NCBI GenBank assembly: GCA_028819255.1
Contig: JAPPMB010000164.1
Span: 70,109 to 134,108, forward strand
Length of the DNA stretch: 64,000 bases
Direction: 5' to 3'
Source: Bryobacterales bacterium
GTDB lineage: Bacteria > Acidobacteriota > Terriglobia > Bryobacterales > UBA6623
The position numbers were made by a program, and so were the translations under genes. Of the stretch, positions 46,427-57,527 are shown one piece after another; within the stretch, counting starts at the first letter, position 1, and each line of letters starts with the position of its first letter. Below the pieces are notes generated by a model that did no database searches, had not been told where the DNA came from, and saw nothing but the letters and a program-made list of their open reading frames with translations.

Positions 46427-46905
46427 GCAAACCCTGCCGTTTCCGGAATCCCGAGCGTACCCAATCGGCTCGCCGGCGTCAAACACGCCCTTGGTCGTGG
46501 GCGCTGCCGGCAGCCTGCTGAGCGGATTGTGCTGTCGGACGATGCACGGTCCAGCCCGGCCAGCCTCGTCTTCGGGAACGTCGAAATGTTCGCGAAGGAG
46601 AACGCGCCGGTGCGGACCGGAAACAGCACCGGCAGCCTAAGCGGGAACCGCGACCGCCGGAATCGCCCGAACTGCCCGGGCCTGGGCGCGCCTGCCGCGG
46701 AGCCGCGCCGCATGCTGTCGGCGGCGTCCCGGCCGCTGACGGGACACTGCGCGTGCGGGATGCCGGGTCGGGCCGGGGCCCCATCCTGCAGCGTCTTCCC
46801 GCCAAACCGGTCCGCATCGGTTCGGACTGGAGGGCCGGGTCTTGGCTGCCTCTGTATACTTGTGAGTTAAGTTCAGTCGCTAAGCCGCATGGAGGACCGA
46901 TCTGT
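46427..46905. other. Intergenic region before bactofilin
   Basis: A 479-base divergent region. TATACT at 46855-46860 is the best -10 candidate for the bactofilin gene (no -35 at 17 bases). An open minus-strand frame covers much of it but its translation shows no family and mixed codon use. Nothing else recognised. Confidence 0.4.
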
Positions 46906-47487
46906 ATGAGCATCTGGGGACGACCGCGCGAAGGTTCCGAGGAACCGCCGCGCCAACTTGACAAATCCAAGGGACGGCCCTCCGCGGCTCCCCCGGCCAG
47001 GAAGCCAGAGTCGGCGCCTTTGCCCGGGACGATGGCTCGCAGTGCGTCACGCCGCAACGCCTCCAAGACGACTTCGCGGCTGTGCAAGTCAGTCCATTTC
47101 GCTGGAGAGATCCACTGCGACGAGGATCTCTTCGTTGACGGGAGAGTCGAGGGCCTGATCAGCATGCCCAACAAGACGCTCGTCATCGGTCCCAACAGCG
47201 ACGTGCGAGCCGATATCCAGGCTCGCAATCTCGTCCTGGAGGGGAAGCTGAGGGGTAAGGCCCACATTCGCGAGCGGATGCAGATCAAGAAGCGGGGCAA
47301 CATGCACGGGGATCTCGTGACCCACCGGTTGATCATCGAGGACGGCGCGATCTACTGCGGTACAAGCGAAGTCCATCCTCCCGAAGCCAAGACGGGCGTG
47401 AGGCCGGCAGCCACTCTGGAGCCCAAGGTGCAGGAAAGCCGCCCGGCGCCGCCCGTGCGGGCCAAGGCCAAGCCGTCCATGGCGTGA
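46906..47487 (+). CDS. Bactofilin
   Basis: A 193-residue polymer-forming cytoskeletal protein. Residues 1-55 are a disordered, Pro/Lys/Arg-rich tail, then the bactofilin right-handed beta-helix at about 60-155: VHFAGEIHCDEDLFVDGRVEGLI, TLVIGPNSDVRADIQARNLVLEGKLRGKAHI, RLIIEDGAIYCG. A second disordered tail closes the protein. The ribosome site GGAGGA sits 9 bases before the ATG. Bactofilins shape cells and place enzymes. A methyltransferase gene and a TPR gene follow on the same strand. Confidence 0.92.
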   Translation: MSIWGRPREGSEEPPRQLDKSKGRPSAAPPARKPESAPLPGTMARSASRRNASKTTSRLCKSVHFAGEIHCDEDLFVDGRVEGLISMPNKTLVIGPNSDVRADIQARNLVLEGKLRGKAHIRERMQIKKRGNMHGDLVTHRLIIEDGAIYCGTSEVHPPEAKTGVRPAATLEPKVQESRPAPPVRAKAKPSMA

Positions 47488-47628
47488 ATCCGGAACGGTG
47501 CAGTGGCGCTTGTGGCGGGGGTCGGGCAGAGCGTGCGACGAGATGGAGGAAAATGTCTCCGGCCGCTGCGCATGATCTCTTCCGTGCCAATCCCACTGGT
47601 GCGGGAAGCCAGCAGAGGAAGCTCGTAG

Positions 47629-48324
47629 GTGTCGTTGTGGGGCGAGAAGAATACCCGGCCTGAGAGAGGCGGCTCGCCTTTCGGCCCGGGCGAGGCTTCA
47701 GACCTTGTTCTGCCGCCCTCTCAGGATGGCCTCCATGTCCCGGGGGCGAGTCGCAAGAGCCAGGGTATCCGCAGCCTCTTCGATCACCTTTCGCGCTACT
47801 CCGGACTGCGGATTCTGGACCTCGGGATGCTCTCGCAGGGCACGGTGCGGTACTTGGGCGGGCTCGGCCACCGTATCAACTTCGTCAGCCTCATCCACAG
47901 CTTCGATGTGGCGCGGGCCAGGAGCCTGAACGCGGACGGCGGCTTCAGTGCGGACCTGGCCAGCCGGATCGTTCGGATGGAACTGGAATTCCCCCCCGAC
48001 AGTTTCGACGCCGTTCTTGCGTGGGACGTGCTGCAGCATCTTGACAGGGCGGCGATGCGTAGCGCAATCGCCCAGCTGTCCAGAATTGTCCGTCCCAACG
48101 GCGTGATCTTCTGTCTGTTCCACGGCGACGCAAGCAAGGGGCCGATTCCCTACTTCAATTGCGGCATCGACTCGACCTCCACGATCTCGATCAGGGAGGT
48201 CGGCCGCCGTCATGCCTCCCAGGAGTTTTCGCCACGAAGGCTCGAGACGCTGTTTCCCCAGTTCCGGGCCGTCCACCTTTACCTGAAGCGGGATGCCCTC
48301 CTCGAGGTTCTTGTCATCTGCTAG
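47629..48324 (+). CDS. Methyltransferase-like protein
   Basis: A 231-residue protein with a SAM-methyltransferase fold. Motif I is loose: LRILDLGMLSQGTVRYLGGL. Later segments fit the class: DSFDAVLAWDVLQHLDRAAM, LSRIVRPNGVIFCLFHGDAS, FSPRRLETLFPQF. The first 45 residues are Gly/Pro-rich. The GTG start is uncertain. Gap to the bactofilin is 141 bases. The stop overlaps the next gene by 32 bases, which suggests coupling. Confidence 0.7.
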   Translation: MSLWGEKNTRPERGGSPFGPGEASDLVLPPSQDGLHVPGASRKSQGIRSLFDHLSRYSGLRILDLGMLSQGTVRYLGGLGHRINFVSLIHSFDVARARSLNADGGFSADLASRIVRMELEFPPDSFDAVLAWDVLQHLDRAAMRSAIAQLSRIVRPNGVIFCLFHGDASKGPIPYFNCGIDSTSTISIREVGRRHASQEFSPRRLETLFPQFRAVHLYLKRDALLEVLVIC

Positions 48325-49306
48325 CCGCGGCGGGAGGCTGGCCGCGGTGCAGGCCTGCCTGTGGGCGATTGCCCTGCTCGCTCTGCCGGCGGCGGTTGCG
48401 TCCGGTCCCTATGCGGCCGGCACCGCGCATTACTTCAACCGCGAGTTTGACGAGGCCGTGCACGCCTTCCGCCAGCTTGTGGAGCGCGAGCCCGAGAATC
48501 CGTCGGCGCACTTCCTGCTGGCCAAGGCGCTGCTGTATCAGGAACTCAACCGGCTGGGGATGGTTGGCTCCAGCGCCTTCGGGCACGACGAGGAATACAA
48601 CGACTTCGAGAAGCCGAAGCCCGACCCCGGGATCAGCGCCCGGATCCGCGGGACCCTTGACCTCGCCGCTGATCTCTGCACCGGGCGTCTGGAGACACAT
48701 CCCTCCGACAGGGACGCCATGTACACGCACGCGAGGGTGCTGGCTCTGCGGGCGACGTTCGAGTTCATGGTCGGCAAGGCCTACTTCAAGGCACTGGCCA
48801 ACGGTCGGCGGGCGAGGGCACTCAGCTACAGGGTCGCCGAACTGCACCCGGAATTCGTCGACGGTCTTCTCGTCGCCGGCCTCGACGAGTACATTCTGGG
48901 CAGCCTGCCGTGGGCCGTGAGGGCGCTGATCGCGCTGAGCGGGTATCGGGGCCACAGGAGGAAGGGGGCCGAGATGATCGCCCGGGTCGCAAGCGACGGA
49001 ACCGTGAGCAGGAACGAGGCGCGGGTGCTGTTCGCTCTGGTGCAGCGCAGGGAGCGGCGTTACGCCGAGGCCGCCGCCAGCTTCAGGTCCCTGGCGGAAG
49101 ACTTCCCGCGGGCCTACACGTTCATGCTGGAATCGGCCGCGATGGAGGTCGCGGCCGGCAACGGGAAGGAGGCCCTGGCTGTCTTCCGGGAGGTGGAGCG
49201 CAGGCGGGCCGCAGACGAGCATCGGTACGGCAGAATGCCGGAGCGCGTCACTGCGGCGCTCGGACGCCGCATCGCGGATCTCGAAGAGGAGTTCGGGTCC
49301 GACTGA
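48293..49306 (+). CDS. Secreted TPR protein
   Basis: A 337-residue exported protein with a signal peptide (AVQACLWAIALLALPAAVASG) and TPR-type helices: AGTAHYFNREFDEAVHAFRQLVEREPENPSAHFLLAKALLY, a middle region FKALANGRRARALSYRVAELHPEFVDGLLVAG, and a last pair EARVLFALVQRRERRYAEAAASFRSLAEDFPRA. Likely a protein-interaction scaffold in the periplasm. It overlaps the upstream gene by 32 bases in another frame. Function unknown. Confidence 0.78.
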   Translation: MPSSRFLSSASRGGRLAAVQACLWAIALLALPAAVASGPYAAGTAHYFNREFDEAVHAFRQLVEREPENPSAHFLLAKALLYQELNRLGMVGSSAFGHDEEYNDFEKPKPDPGISARIRGTLDLAADLCTGRLETHPSDRDAMYTHARVLALRATFEFMVGKAYFKALANGRRARALSYRVAELHPEFVDGLLVAGLDEYILGSLPWAVRALIALSGYRGHRRKGAEMIARVASDGTVSRNEARVLFALVQRRERRYAEAAASFRSLAEDFPRAYTFMLESAAMEVAAGNGKEALAVFREVERRRAADEHRYGRMPERVTAALGRRIADLEEEFGSD

Positions 49307-49321
49307 AAGGGTGCCGGGCCT

Positions 49322-50350
49322 TCAGCCCCGATGGGTGAAGGCGGCCAGCTCGGCCAGCTTGGCGCCTGCCTTGCCGGAGTCGATCGCCGCGCCCGCAGCT
49401 GCCGCGCCCTCACGCCAGCCGTCCGCCTTCCCGGCCATGCGGAGAACCGCTCCTGCGTTCATGACTACGATGTCCCGGGCGGGCCCGGGCTGCCCGTCAA
49501 GCACCGCTCGGACGGTCGCCGCGTTTGCTTGGGCGTCGCCGCCCCGGATGCCGTCGGTGCTGCTCGCGGACAGCCCGAAGTCCTCCGGATCAAGCGTCCC
49601 GGTGGTCACGGTCCCGTCGCGGACTTCCGCAAAGGAGGTCGGTCCGGCCAGCGTGATCTCGTCCATTCCGTCGCTGCCGTGCACCACGAGCGCGCGCTGT
49701 GCGCCGAGCCGGGCCAGCGCCTCGGCGGCCAGACTCACGATTCCGGTCTCGAAGACGCCGATCACCTGGATTCCTGCGCCGGCCGGGTTGGTCAGCGGAC
49801 CGAGCATGTTGAACACCGTCCGCATGCCGAGCTCCCGCCGCACGGGGCCGGCGTGCCGCATCGCCGGATGCATCGTGGGGGCGAACAGAAAGCCGATCCC
49901 CACCTCGTCGATCGACCGGGCCACCCGTGCCGCGTCGAGGTCCACGCGCACCCCCAGCGCCTCCAGCACGTCGGCCGAGCCGCACTGGCTCGAGATGGAG
50001 CGGTTGCCGTGCTTCGCCACAGCCAGCCCGGCGCCCGCTGCGACCAGTGCGGCCGTGGTGGAAACGTTGAAGGTTCCGCCCCCGTCTCCCCCGGTGCCGC
50101 AGGTGTCGACGAGGTTCCTGGAAGGGGTCTTCCGCGGCCTGACACGCACGGCGCTGTCCCGCATCGCGCGTGCGAAACCCGTGACTTCGGCGGCGGTCTC
50201 GCCCTTGACCCGCAGCGCCGTCAGCAGGGCGGCTGTCCGGACCGGGGTGGACCTGCCGTGCAGGATGTCCAGCATCGCAGCGGCGGCCAGCTCCTCGCTG
50301 AGGTCGCGTCCCTCGGCAGCTCGGTGGACAGCTTCAAGAATGGCCGGCAT
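49322..50350 (-). CDS. trpD: Anthranilate phosphoribosyltransferase
   Basis: A 342-residue enzyme joining PRPP and anthranilate in tryptophan synthesis. PRPP loop VDTCGTGGDGGGTFNVST, KHGNRSISSQCGSADVLEALG, FLFAPTMHPAMRHAGPVR, NMLGPLTNPAGA, and VVHGSDGMDEIT are all present. It starts at MPAILEAVH, divergent from sucC. No other trp gene is nearby. Confidence 0.95.
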   Translation of the reverse strand: MPAILEAVHRAAEGRDLSEELAAAAMLDILHGRSTPVRTAALLTALRVKGETAAEVTGFARAMRDSAVRVRPRKTPSRNLVDTCGTGGDGGGTFNVSTTAALVAAGAGLAVAKHGNRSISSQCGSADVLEALGVRVDLDAARVARSIDEVGIGFLFAPTMHPAMRHAGPVRRELGMRTVFNMLGPLTNPAGAGIQVIGVFETGIVSLAAEALARLGAQRALVVHGSDGMDEITLAGPTSFAEVRDGTVTTGTLDPEDFGLSASSTDGIRGGDAQANAATVRAVLDGQPGPARDIVVMNAGAVLRMAGKADGWREGAAAAGAAIDSGKAGAKLAELAAFTHRG

Positions 50351-50357
50351 GATCGGA

Positions 50358-50387
50358 TTGCGATTCGCTCCGGTCGCTCGATATATT
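50358..50387 (+). promoter_or_regulatory. Candidate promoter for sucCD
   Basis: TTGCGA (4 of 6 to TTGACA) at 50358-50363, 18-base spacer, then TATATT (5 of 6 to TATAAT) at 50382-50387. It lies in the 90-base gap between trpD and sucC and leaves a leader of about 50 bases. Confidence 0.45.
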
Positions 50388-50440
50388 GGGAGTCTAGACC
50401 GTCTGCGCGACCTCCGATCGTACCCCACCGGCGGCTCCCC

Positions 50441-51595
50441 ATGAAGCTCCACGAATATCAGGCCAAGGACCTCTTGCGCGCGTACGGCGTGCCGACACCG
50501 CGCGGGACCGTCGCCACGACGCCCGGGCAGGCCCGGGAGGCCGCTGCAAGGCTGGGCGGGAAGGTCGTCGTCAAGGCGCAGATTCACGCCGGAGGCCGCG
50601 GCAAGGGCGGCGGCGTCAAGCTGGCCGGCGATGCGGACGAGGCCGAAGCGCATGCCGCCCGCATCCTTGGAATGTGTCTTGTCACCCATCAGACGGGCCC
50701 CGAGGGCAGGCTCGTCAGGCGCGTGTTGGTCGAGGAGCAGCTTCCGATCGAGCGCGAGATCTATCTGGGAGTGACGCTGGACCGGGCGCTCGCCAGGCCG
50801 GTGTTCATGGCCTCGGCGCAGGGCGGCATGGAAATCGAGGAAGTCGCGGCTGAGAACCCGGAGGCGATCCTGCGTGAACCGGTGGGCTGGGCCGGGCTGC
50901 AGCCGTTCCAGGCGCGGCGGCTGGCGTTCGGCCTCGGGATCCGCGGCGACGCGCTGAAGGCGTCGGTGCAGGCCATCCTGGCCGTGGCGCGGGCGTACGA
51001 GGAGAACGACGCCTCGCTGGTCGAGGTCAATCCGTTCGTGCTGACGAGCGACGGCCGGGCCGTCGCGCTCGACGCCAAGACGGACATCGACGACAGTGCC
51101 ATGTTCCGCCATCCGGACCTCGCCGAGTTGCGGGACCTGGACGAGGAAGAGCCTCTCGAAACCGACGCCATCAACCACGGCCTGAACTACATCAAGCTGG
51201 ACGGCAACGTCGGGTGCATGGTGAACGGGGCGGGCCTTGCCATGGCCACGATGGACATCATCCAGTACGCCGGAGGCATGCCGGCAAACTTCCTCGACGT
51301 GGGCGGCGGCGCGGACAGCGACCAGATCAAGAACGGCTTCCGGATCATCCTCTCCGATTCCAACGTCAAGGCCATCCTGATCAACATCTTCGGGGGCATC
51401 CTGAAGGTCGACGTGCTGGCCGAGGGAATCGTCGCCGCCGCCCGGGAGCTCGCGATCGGCGTGCCGCTGGTCCTGCGGCTGGAAGGCACGAACGTGGAGA
51501 AGGGTCGGCAGATCCTTGCCGCGTCGGGGCTAGACTTCATCGTCGCCGCCGACATGAAGGATGCGGCGCGTCACGCGGTAGCCCGCGCGGTCTGA
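50441..51595 (+). CDS. sucC: Succinyl-CoA synthetase beta subunit
   Basis: A 384-residue ATP-grasp protein. With SucD it converts succinyl-CoA to succinate with ATP or GTP gain. MKLHEYQAKDLLRAYGVPTP, VVVKAQIHAGGRGKGGGVKL, LVEVNPFVLTSDG, LDGNVGCMVNGAGLAMATMD, and NIFGGILKVDVLAEGIV are characteristic. SucD starts 12 bases after its stop, so the two form an operon. Confidence 0.97.
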   Translation: MKLHEYQAKDLLRAYGVPTPRGTVATTPGQAREAAARLGGKVVVKAQIHAGGRGKGGGVKLAGDADEAEAHAARILGMCLVTHQTGPEGRLVRRVLVEEQLPIEREIYLGVTLDRALARPVFMASAQGGMEIEEVAAENPEAILREPVGWAGLQPFQARRLAFGLGIRGDALKASVQAILAVARAYEENDASLVEVNPFVLTSDGRAVALDAKTDIDDSAMFRHPDLAELRDLDEEEPLETDAINHGLNYIKLDGNVGCMVNGAGLAMATMDIIQYAGGMPANFLDVGGGADSDQIKNGFRIILSDSNVKAILINIFGGILKVDVLAEGIVAAARELAIGVPLVLRLEGTNVEKGRQILAASGLDFIVAADMKDAARHAVARAV

Positions 51596-51607
51596 GGGGA
51601 TTCAGAG

Positions 51608-52471
51608 ATGAGCATCTTGGTCAACGAAGACACGCGGGTTGTCGTCCAGGGCCTCGGCCGGGCCGGCCTGTTCCACGCAGAGCAGTGCATCCGTTTCGGG
51701 ACCGACATCGTTGCCGGCGTCCACCCCGGGCGGGGAGGGCAGACCGCCCTGGGGTTTCCGATCTTCGACAGCCTGCGGGAGGCTGCCGCGCACGCGCGGC
51801 CGAATGCCTCCGTGATATTCGTGCCGGCTGCCGGCGCGGGCGACGCCATCCTAGAGGCCGTCGAGTCCGAGGTCCCGCTGATCGTCTGCATCACCGAGGG
51901 CATTCCGGTCCGCGACATGGTCAGGGTGGCTGCGGCCATGCGCTGCAGCGGTTCGCGCCTGGTGGGTCCCAACTGCCCCGGGGTGATCACGCCCGGCAAG
52001 TGCAAGCTCGGCATCATGCCAGGGCAGATCCACGAGCCGGGCCGCGTGGGGGTCGTCTCGCGGTCCGGCACGCTGACCTACGAGGCCGTCGGCCAGCTGT
52101 CCGCCCTGGGCATAGGACAGTCGACCTGCATCGGCATCGGAGGGGATCCCATCATCGGCACGAGCTTCATCGACGTCCTCGAGATGTTCAACCTTGATCC
52201 CGGGACGGACGGCGTCATCATGATCGGGGAGATCGGCGGCTCGGCCGAGGAGGAGGCCGCCGAGTTCGTCAAGGGGCAGTTCAACAAGCCGATCGCCGGA
52301 TTCATAGCCGGGGCCACCGCCCCTCCCGGACGCCGCATGGGCCACGCCGGCGCGATCATCTCCGGCGGCAAGGGAACGGCGAGCGAGAAGCAGGCCGCCA
52401 TGAAGGCTGCGGGAATTGCCGTGGCCCCGACACCAGCCGAGCTTGCCACGACCCTGGCCCAGCTCCTCTAG
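51608..52471 (+). CDS. sucD: Succinyl-CoA synthetase alpha subunit
   Basis: A 287-residue subunit carrying the phospho-His loop [20 protein letters not shown] and the CoA-binding start [12 protein letters not shown]. The middle [20 protein letters not shown] is standard. It precedes ndk with a 59-base gap. Confidence 0.97.
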   Translation: MSILVNEDTRVVVQGLGRAGLFHAEQCIRFGTDIVAGVHPGRGGQTALGFPIFDSLREAAAHARPNASVIFVPAAGAGDAILEAVESEVPLIVCITEGIPVRDMVRVAAAMRCSGSRLVGPNCPGVITPGKCKLGIMPGQIHEPGRVGVVSRSGTLTYEAVGQLSALGIGQSTCIGIGGDPIIGTSFIDVLEMFNLDPGTDGVIMIGEIGGSAEEEAAEFVKGQFNKPIAGFIAGATAPPGRRMGHAGAIISGGKGTASEKQAAMKAAGIAVAPTPAELATTLAQLL

Positions 52472-52530
52472 TCCGACGAGACCGTGCCTTGAATTCCAGA
52501 ATCGAGGGCGGCGCGTCCCGAGTCCAGACC

Positions 52531-52950
52531 ATGCCTGTAGAACGAACTCTCACCATCATCAAGCCGGACGCGGTGGCGGCCGGCAACGCCGGCCGCATCA
52601 TCGCCCGTCTCGAGCAGGAGGGCTTCACGATCGTCGCCATGAAGAAGCTCGCCCTGAGCGAGGCGCAGGCCCGCGGCTTCTACGCCGTGCACGGCGAGCG
52701 GCCGTTCTTCGAGGACCTGGTGGCGTTCATGACGTCCGGCCCGATCGTCCCCATGGTGCTGGAGCGCGAGAGCGCGGTCGCCGCGCTGCGCGAGGTCATG
52801 GGGGCCACGGATTCCCTCAAGGCCGCCGAGGGCACGATCCGGAATCTCTACGGCACCGACATCGAGAGGAACGCGATCCACGGTTCGGACGGTCCGGACA
52901 CCGCCGAGGTCGAACGCGCGTTCTTCTTCAGCTCGCTGGAACAGGCGTAG
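52531..52950 (+). CDS. ndk: Nucleoside diphosphate kinase
   Basis: A 139-residue enzyme balancing nucleoside triphosphates. ERTLTIIKPDAVAAGNAGRII, FFEDLVAFMTSGPIVPMVLE, and the active-site His in NAIHGSDG with YGTDIERNAIHGSD around it. The ATG chosen lies in front of the usual PVERTL; the upstream Met in the same frame gives 14 unrelated residues. Confidence 0.97.
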   Translation: MPVERTLTIIKPDAVAAGNAGRIIARLEQEGFTIVAMKKLALSEAQARGFYAVHGERPFFEDLVAFMTSGPIVPMVLERESAVAALREVMGATDSLKAAEGTIRNLYGTDIERNAIHGSDGPDTAEVERAFFFSSLEQA

Positions 52951-52972
52951 CGCCCGCCGCCGGCCTTCCGCC

Positions 52973-54523
<1,551 letters not shown>

Positions 54524-54607
54524 GCTCGCACGGTATCACGGCCGACGGCCTCCGCGCCCCGCGGTCGTCCTCGGCGCAGCCGGGGCGCTCCTGAAGGTCC
54601 GGCGGGC

Positions 54608-55807
54608 ATGATATGCTCCCACTTGCTCGACACGCTCTTCTGGCTGTTCGCCGTTCCCGCCGTCGTCGCGACCCTGTTTTCTGTCAAGAGCGGCAGGAGA
54701 GCCCTGGAATACGCCGAGGATCGCATTCGCGAATCCGCGGGGTTCCCGAACTCGGAGCTTCCCACGACGGCCCTGATCGTCCCGGTGAAGGGAGCCGAGC
54801 CGGGTTTGGCTGAAAACCTGGTCTCCCTGGCAAGGCAGGACCATCCGAGGTTCGAACTCGTGGTGTGCTGCGCCGCGGCGGACGACCCCGCACTGGGCGT
54901 GGCCCGTGCCTCGATCGGCGCCGGCGTCCGGATCGTGGTCGCCGGGGAGCCGCCCAGGGACACGGGCGAGAAGATTCACAATCTGCTGGCGGCCATCGAT
55001 GCGCTCGGCGACGGACCGGAGGTGCTGGCGTTCGCCGACTCCGATGGCCGGGCCGGGCCGGACTGGCTCAGGAAGCTGGTCGCTCCCCTGAGTGATCCCG
55101 GGCTCGGTGCGGTGACTGCGTATCGATGGCACTTTCCCGAGGAAGGCGGATTCTGGCCGTTGCTGAGAAGCGTCTGGGACTCCTCGGTCACCACGGTCCT
55201 GGACACGAGGGACAGGAGCTTCGCGTGGGGCGGCGGCACGGCGCTGCGCAGGGAGGTCTTCGAGTCGTGCCGTGTGCGCGAGTTCTGGCGGGGAGCCGTC
55301 AGCGACGACCTCAGGCTCACGTCCGCGGTGCGCAAGGCGGGTCTCGGAATCCGCTACCTGCCCGAGGCCATGGTGGCGACGACCGGCCAGTGCACGGGTT
55401 CCGGATTCCTCGCGTGGACGGTCCGCCAGCTCACCATCACAAGGGTCTACCGGTTCCGGACATGGATCGCCGGCTGCGTGAGTCACATCGTGTACTGCAC
55501 GGCGCAGGCGCTCTGCCTGCTGCAGGTCTCTCAGGGCAGATTCGTCGGGCTGGCGGCGCTGCTGCTGATCCTGCTGCCGGGCATGGCCAAGGGCGGCTTG
55601 CGGGCGTATGTCTGCGGACTGGCGTTTCCGGACCGCGAGGGCTGGCTGGAGCGCCATGGATGGGCCTACTTCTGGATGACCCCCATCGCGACCTGGGTGT
55701 GGCTGTACGCGTTCCTGCGCTCCGGATTCACTCGCAGGATCTCCTGGCGCGGGCGCACCTACGAACTGATCGACGAGAACCGGGTGCGCGAGGTCCGCGG
55801 GGCGTGA
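54608..55807 (+). CDS. Membrane glycosyltransferase, GT2/GT21 type
   Basis: A 399-residue glycosyltransferase resembling ceramide glucosyltransferases. N-terminal helix (LLDTLFWLFAVPAVVATLFSV), GT-A fold with DSD at FADSDGRAGPDWL, SDDLRLTSAVRKAG (the catalytic DD segment) and TVRQLTITRVYRFR in place of QxxRW. Two to three membrane helices follow (HIVYCTAQALCLLQ, VGLAALLLILLPGMA). Substrate likely a sphingolipid, hopanoid or other lipid. It diverges from the carboxyltransferase gene. Confidence 0.85.
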   Translation: MICSHLLDTLFWLFAVPAVVATLFSVKSGRRALEYAEDRIRESAGFPNSELPTTALIVPVKGAEPGLAENLVSLARQDHPRFELVVCCAAADDPALGVARASIGAGVRIVVAGEPPRDTGEKIHNLLAAIDALGDGPEVLAFADSDGRAGPDWLRKLVAPLSDPGLGAVTAYRWHFPEEGGFWPLLRSVWDSSVTTVLDTRDRSFAWGGGTALRREVFESCRVREFWRGAVSDDLRLTSAVRKAGLGIRYLPEAMVATTGQCTGSGFLAWTVRQLTITRVYRFRTWIAGCVSHIVYCTAQALCLLQVSQGRFVGLAALLLILLPGMAKGGLRAYVCGLAFPDREGWLERHGWAYFWMTPIATWVWLYAFLRSGFTRRISWRGRTYELIDENRVREVRGA

Positions 55808-55823
55808 GGGCCGTTTCGCGGGG

Positions 55824-57467
55824 CTACCGCGTTTCCACCTCGCGGATGACCGGCGTCAGCAGGTTGTCCACCGGCGCATAGTCGTCGGTCAGGACGAGAC
55901 CCCCGGACCGCCGGCGGAGCAGGGCGGTGTCGAAGGGTGTGAGCAGCGAGGCGCTGTAGACCAGGTAGTCGAGATTCTGCACCGGAAGCAGTCTCGTCGA
56001 GCCCGCGACGACGAACGTGTCCCGCTCGTCCTCGTCCGTCGGGCCGCCCGGGGACGTGCAGAACGTGTAGACGTAGGGGAAGACCTCTTCGACCGTGTTG
56101 ATCATGGCCCCCAGGAACCGCCCCGACCGGAAGATGTCGATGGTGTTTGCGAGGAAGACGGAATCGTCGCTCATCAGCGCGCGAAGCTTGCGGACATACT
56201 CCAGCGTGGTCAGGTGGAACGGCGGCGAGTAGTGGTTGAAGGCGTCGTTGTAGACGAGATCGAAACCTCCCTCGGGCGCGACACCCCCGCTGCGGCCGAA
56301 CAGCTCGTCGACCCGGTTGCGCGCGTCCATGTGAACGATTTCCAGGGCGGTGTCCGCCTCCAGTCCGAATGCCGCGTGTGCCGCCCTCGTGACCTGGGGA
56401 TCGATTTCCACGACCTCCCCGTACCCCTTGGGAAACCGCCGCAGGAACCAGCGGGGGAACACGTACCCGCCTCCGCCCAGGAACAGCGCGCGAACCGCTT
56501 CGTCCGGATGGTGTGCGCGGACGGCCTCCTCGGTCACGCCGGCATAGATGCGCTCGTAGTCGTAGTGCAGCTCGTCGGGATCGCCCATGTCCACGTAGGC
56601 GTGGACCAGGTAGTCGAGGGTCATGGAACGCAGGCCCGGCGTCTCGATCACGTCCTCGACGCGAATGTAGGAATACTGCGACTCGTCCTCGAAGAACAGC
56701 GTCTCGGAACCCGGCGCCCGGAAGCCGAGACGCTCGCCCACGGTTCGCGCCAGCGGAAACGGAGCCCAGGCGGCGGTCGTCACCGCGATCAGGACCCCGG
56801 TCCACAGGTACGGCAGAAGCGCTGCGGAACCGTAGGCCAGGGACATTGCCAGCAGCACGGCGGAGACGGCCAGCAGCACGGCAGTCGTGCCCATCTCGGC
56901 GATCAGGACGTAGCCGGTCAGGAACGTCCCGATGATGCTGCCGATGGCTCCCCACGAATACACGCTGCCGATCGTGCGGCCCAGCCGCTCCCCGAGCACG
57001 ATCGCCATCCTGGCCGCCGGGGGGCTGATCATGCCCAGCAGGCAGGAGGGCACGAAGAACACCAGGAACACGTGCAGCGCGATCCGCGTCGGCCAGTCGA
57101 GGCCGCGCAGTGCCTCGAGGCCGCCTACCCGATTGTTGAGGAGCGGGATGAGCAGGCAGTTGGCCGACGCGACGAGGAAGATCGCGCTGAGCGTCTCCTT
57201 GGGCGGGAACCGGTCCGCAAGGCGGCCGCCGACGTAGTTGCCCGCCGCGATGCCGGAGAGCACGATGCCAATCACGGAGGTCCACGTGTAGAGGGAGCTT
57301 CCGACATGCCGGGCGATCAGTCTTCCGGCGACGAGCTCGAGCACCATGATGCAGAGGCTCGACAGAAAGACAGTGCCGATGGGAACGATCCAGGTCCAGC
57401 GACCGGGTCGTGGCGCGCCCGGAGCGGCGGAATGGGCCGCGGTCTCGGGTGGCGGCTGCGAGGGCAT
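55824..57467 (-). CDS. Fused MFS/spermidine synthase-like protein
   Basis: A 547-residue membrane protein. Residues 25-220 carry about six to seven helices (VFLSSLCIMVLELVAGRLIARHVGSS, GIVLSGIAAGNYVGGRLADRF). Residues about 270-540 are a spermidine-synthase-like domain (YIRVEDV, LFLGGGGYVFPRWFLRRF, VEIDPQVTRAAHAAFGL, FDLVYNDAFNHYSPPFHLTT). The product of such fusions is not settled; polyamine aminopropyltransferase activity is inferred. Confidence 0.88.
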   Translation of the reverse strand: MPSQPPPETAAHSAAPGAPRPGRWTWIVPIGTVFLSSLCIMVLELVAGRLIARHVGSSLYTWTSVIGIVLSGIAAGNYVGGRLADRFPPKETLSAIFLVASANCLLIPLLNNRVGGLEALRGLDWPTRIALHVFLVFFVPSCLLGMISPPAARMAIVLGERLGRTIGSVYSWGAIGSIIGTFLTGYVLIAEMGTTAVLLAVSAVLLAMSLAYGSAALLPYLWTGVLIAVTTAAWAPFPLARTVGERLGFRAPGSETLFFEDESQYSYIRVEDVIETPGLRSMTLDYLVHAYVDMGDPDELHYDYERIYAGVTEEAVRAHHPDEAVRALFLGGGGYVFPRWFLRRFPKGYGEVVEIDPQVTRAAHAAFGLEADTALEIVHMDARNRVDELFGRSGGVAPEGGFDLVYNDAFNHYSPPFHLTTLEYVRKLRALMSDDSVFLANTIDIFRSGRFLGAMINTVEEVFPYVYTFCTSPGGPTDEDERDTFVVAGSTRLLPVQNLDYLVYSASLLTPFDTALLRRRSGGLVLTDDYAPVDNLLTPVIREVETR

Positions 57468-57527
57468 GTTCGACGGTCTGCCGCGGCTCGGGCGCCGCGA
57501 TTCAAGCGTAGCGGATCGCCGCCGCCG

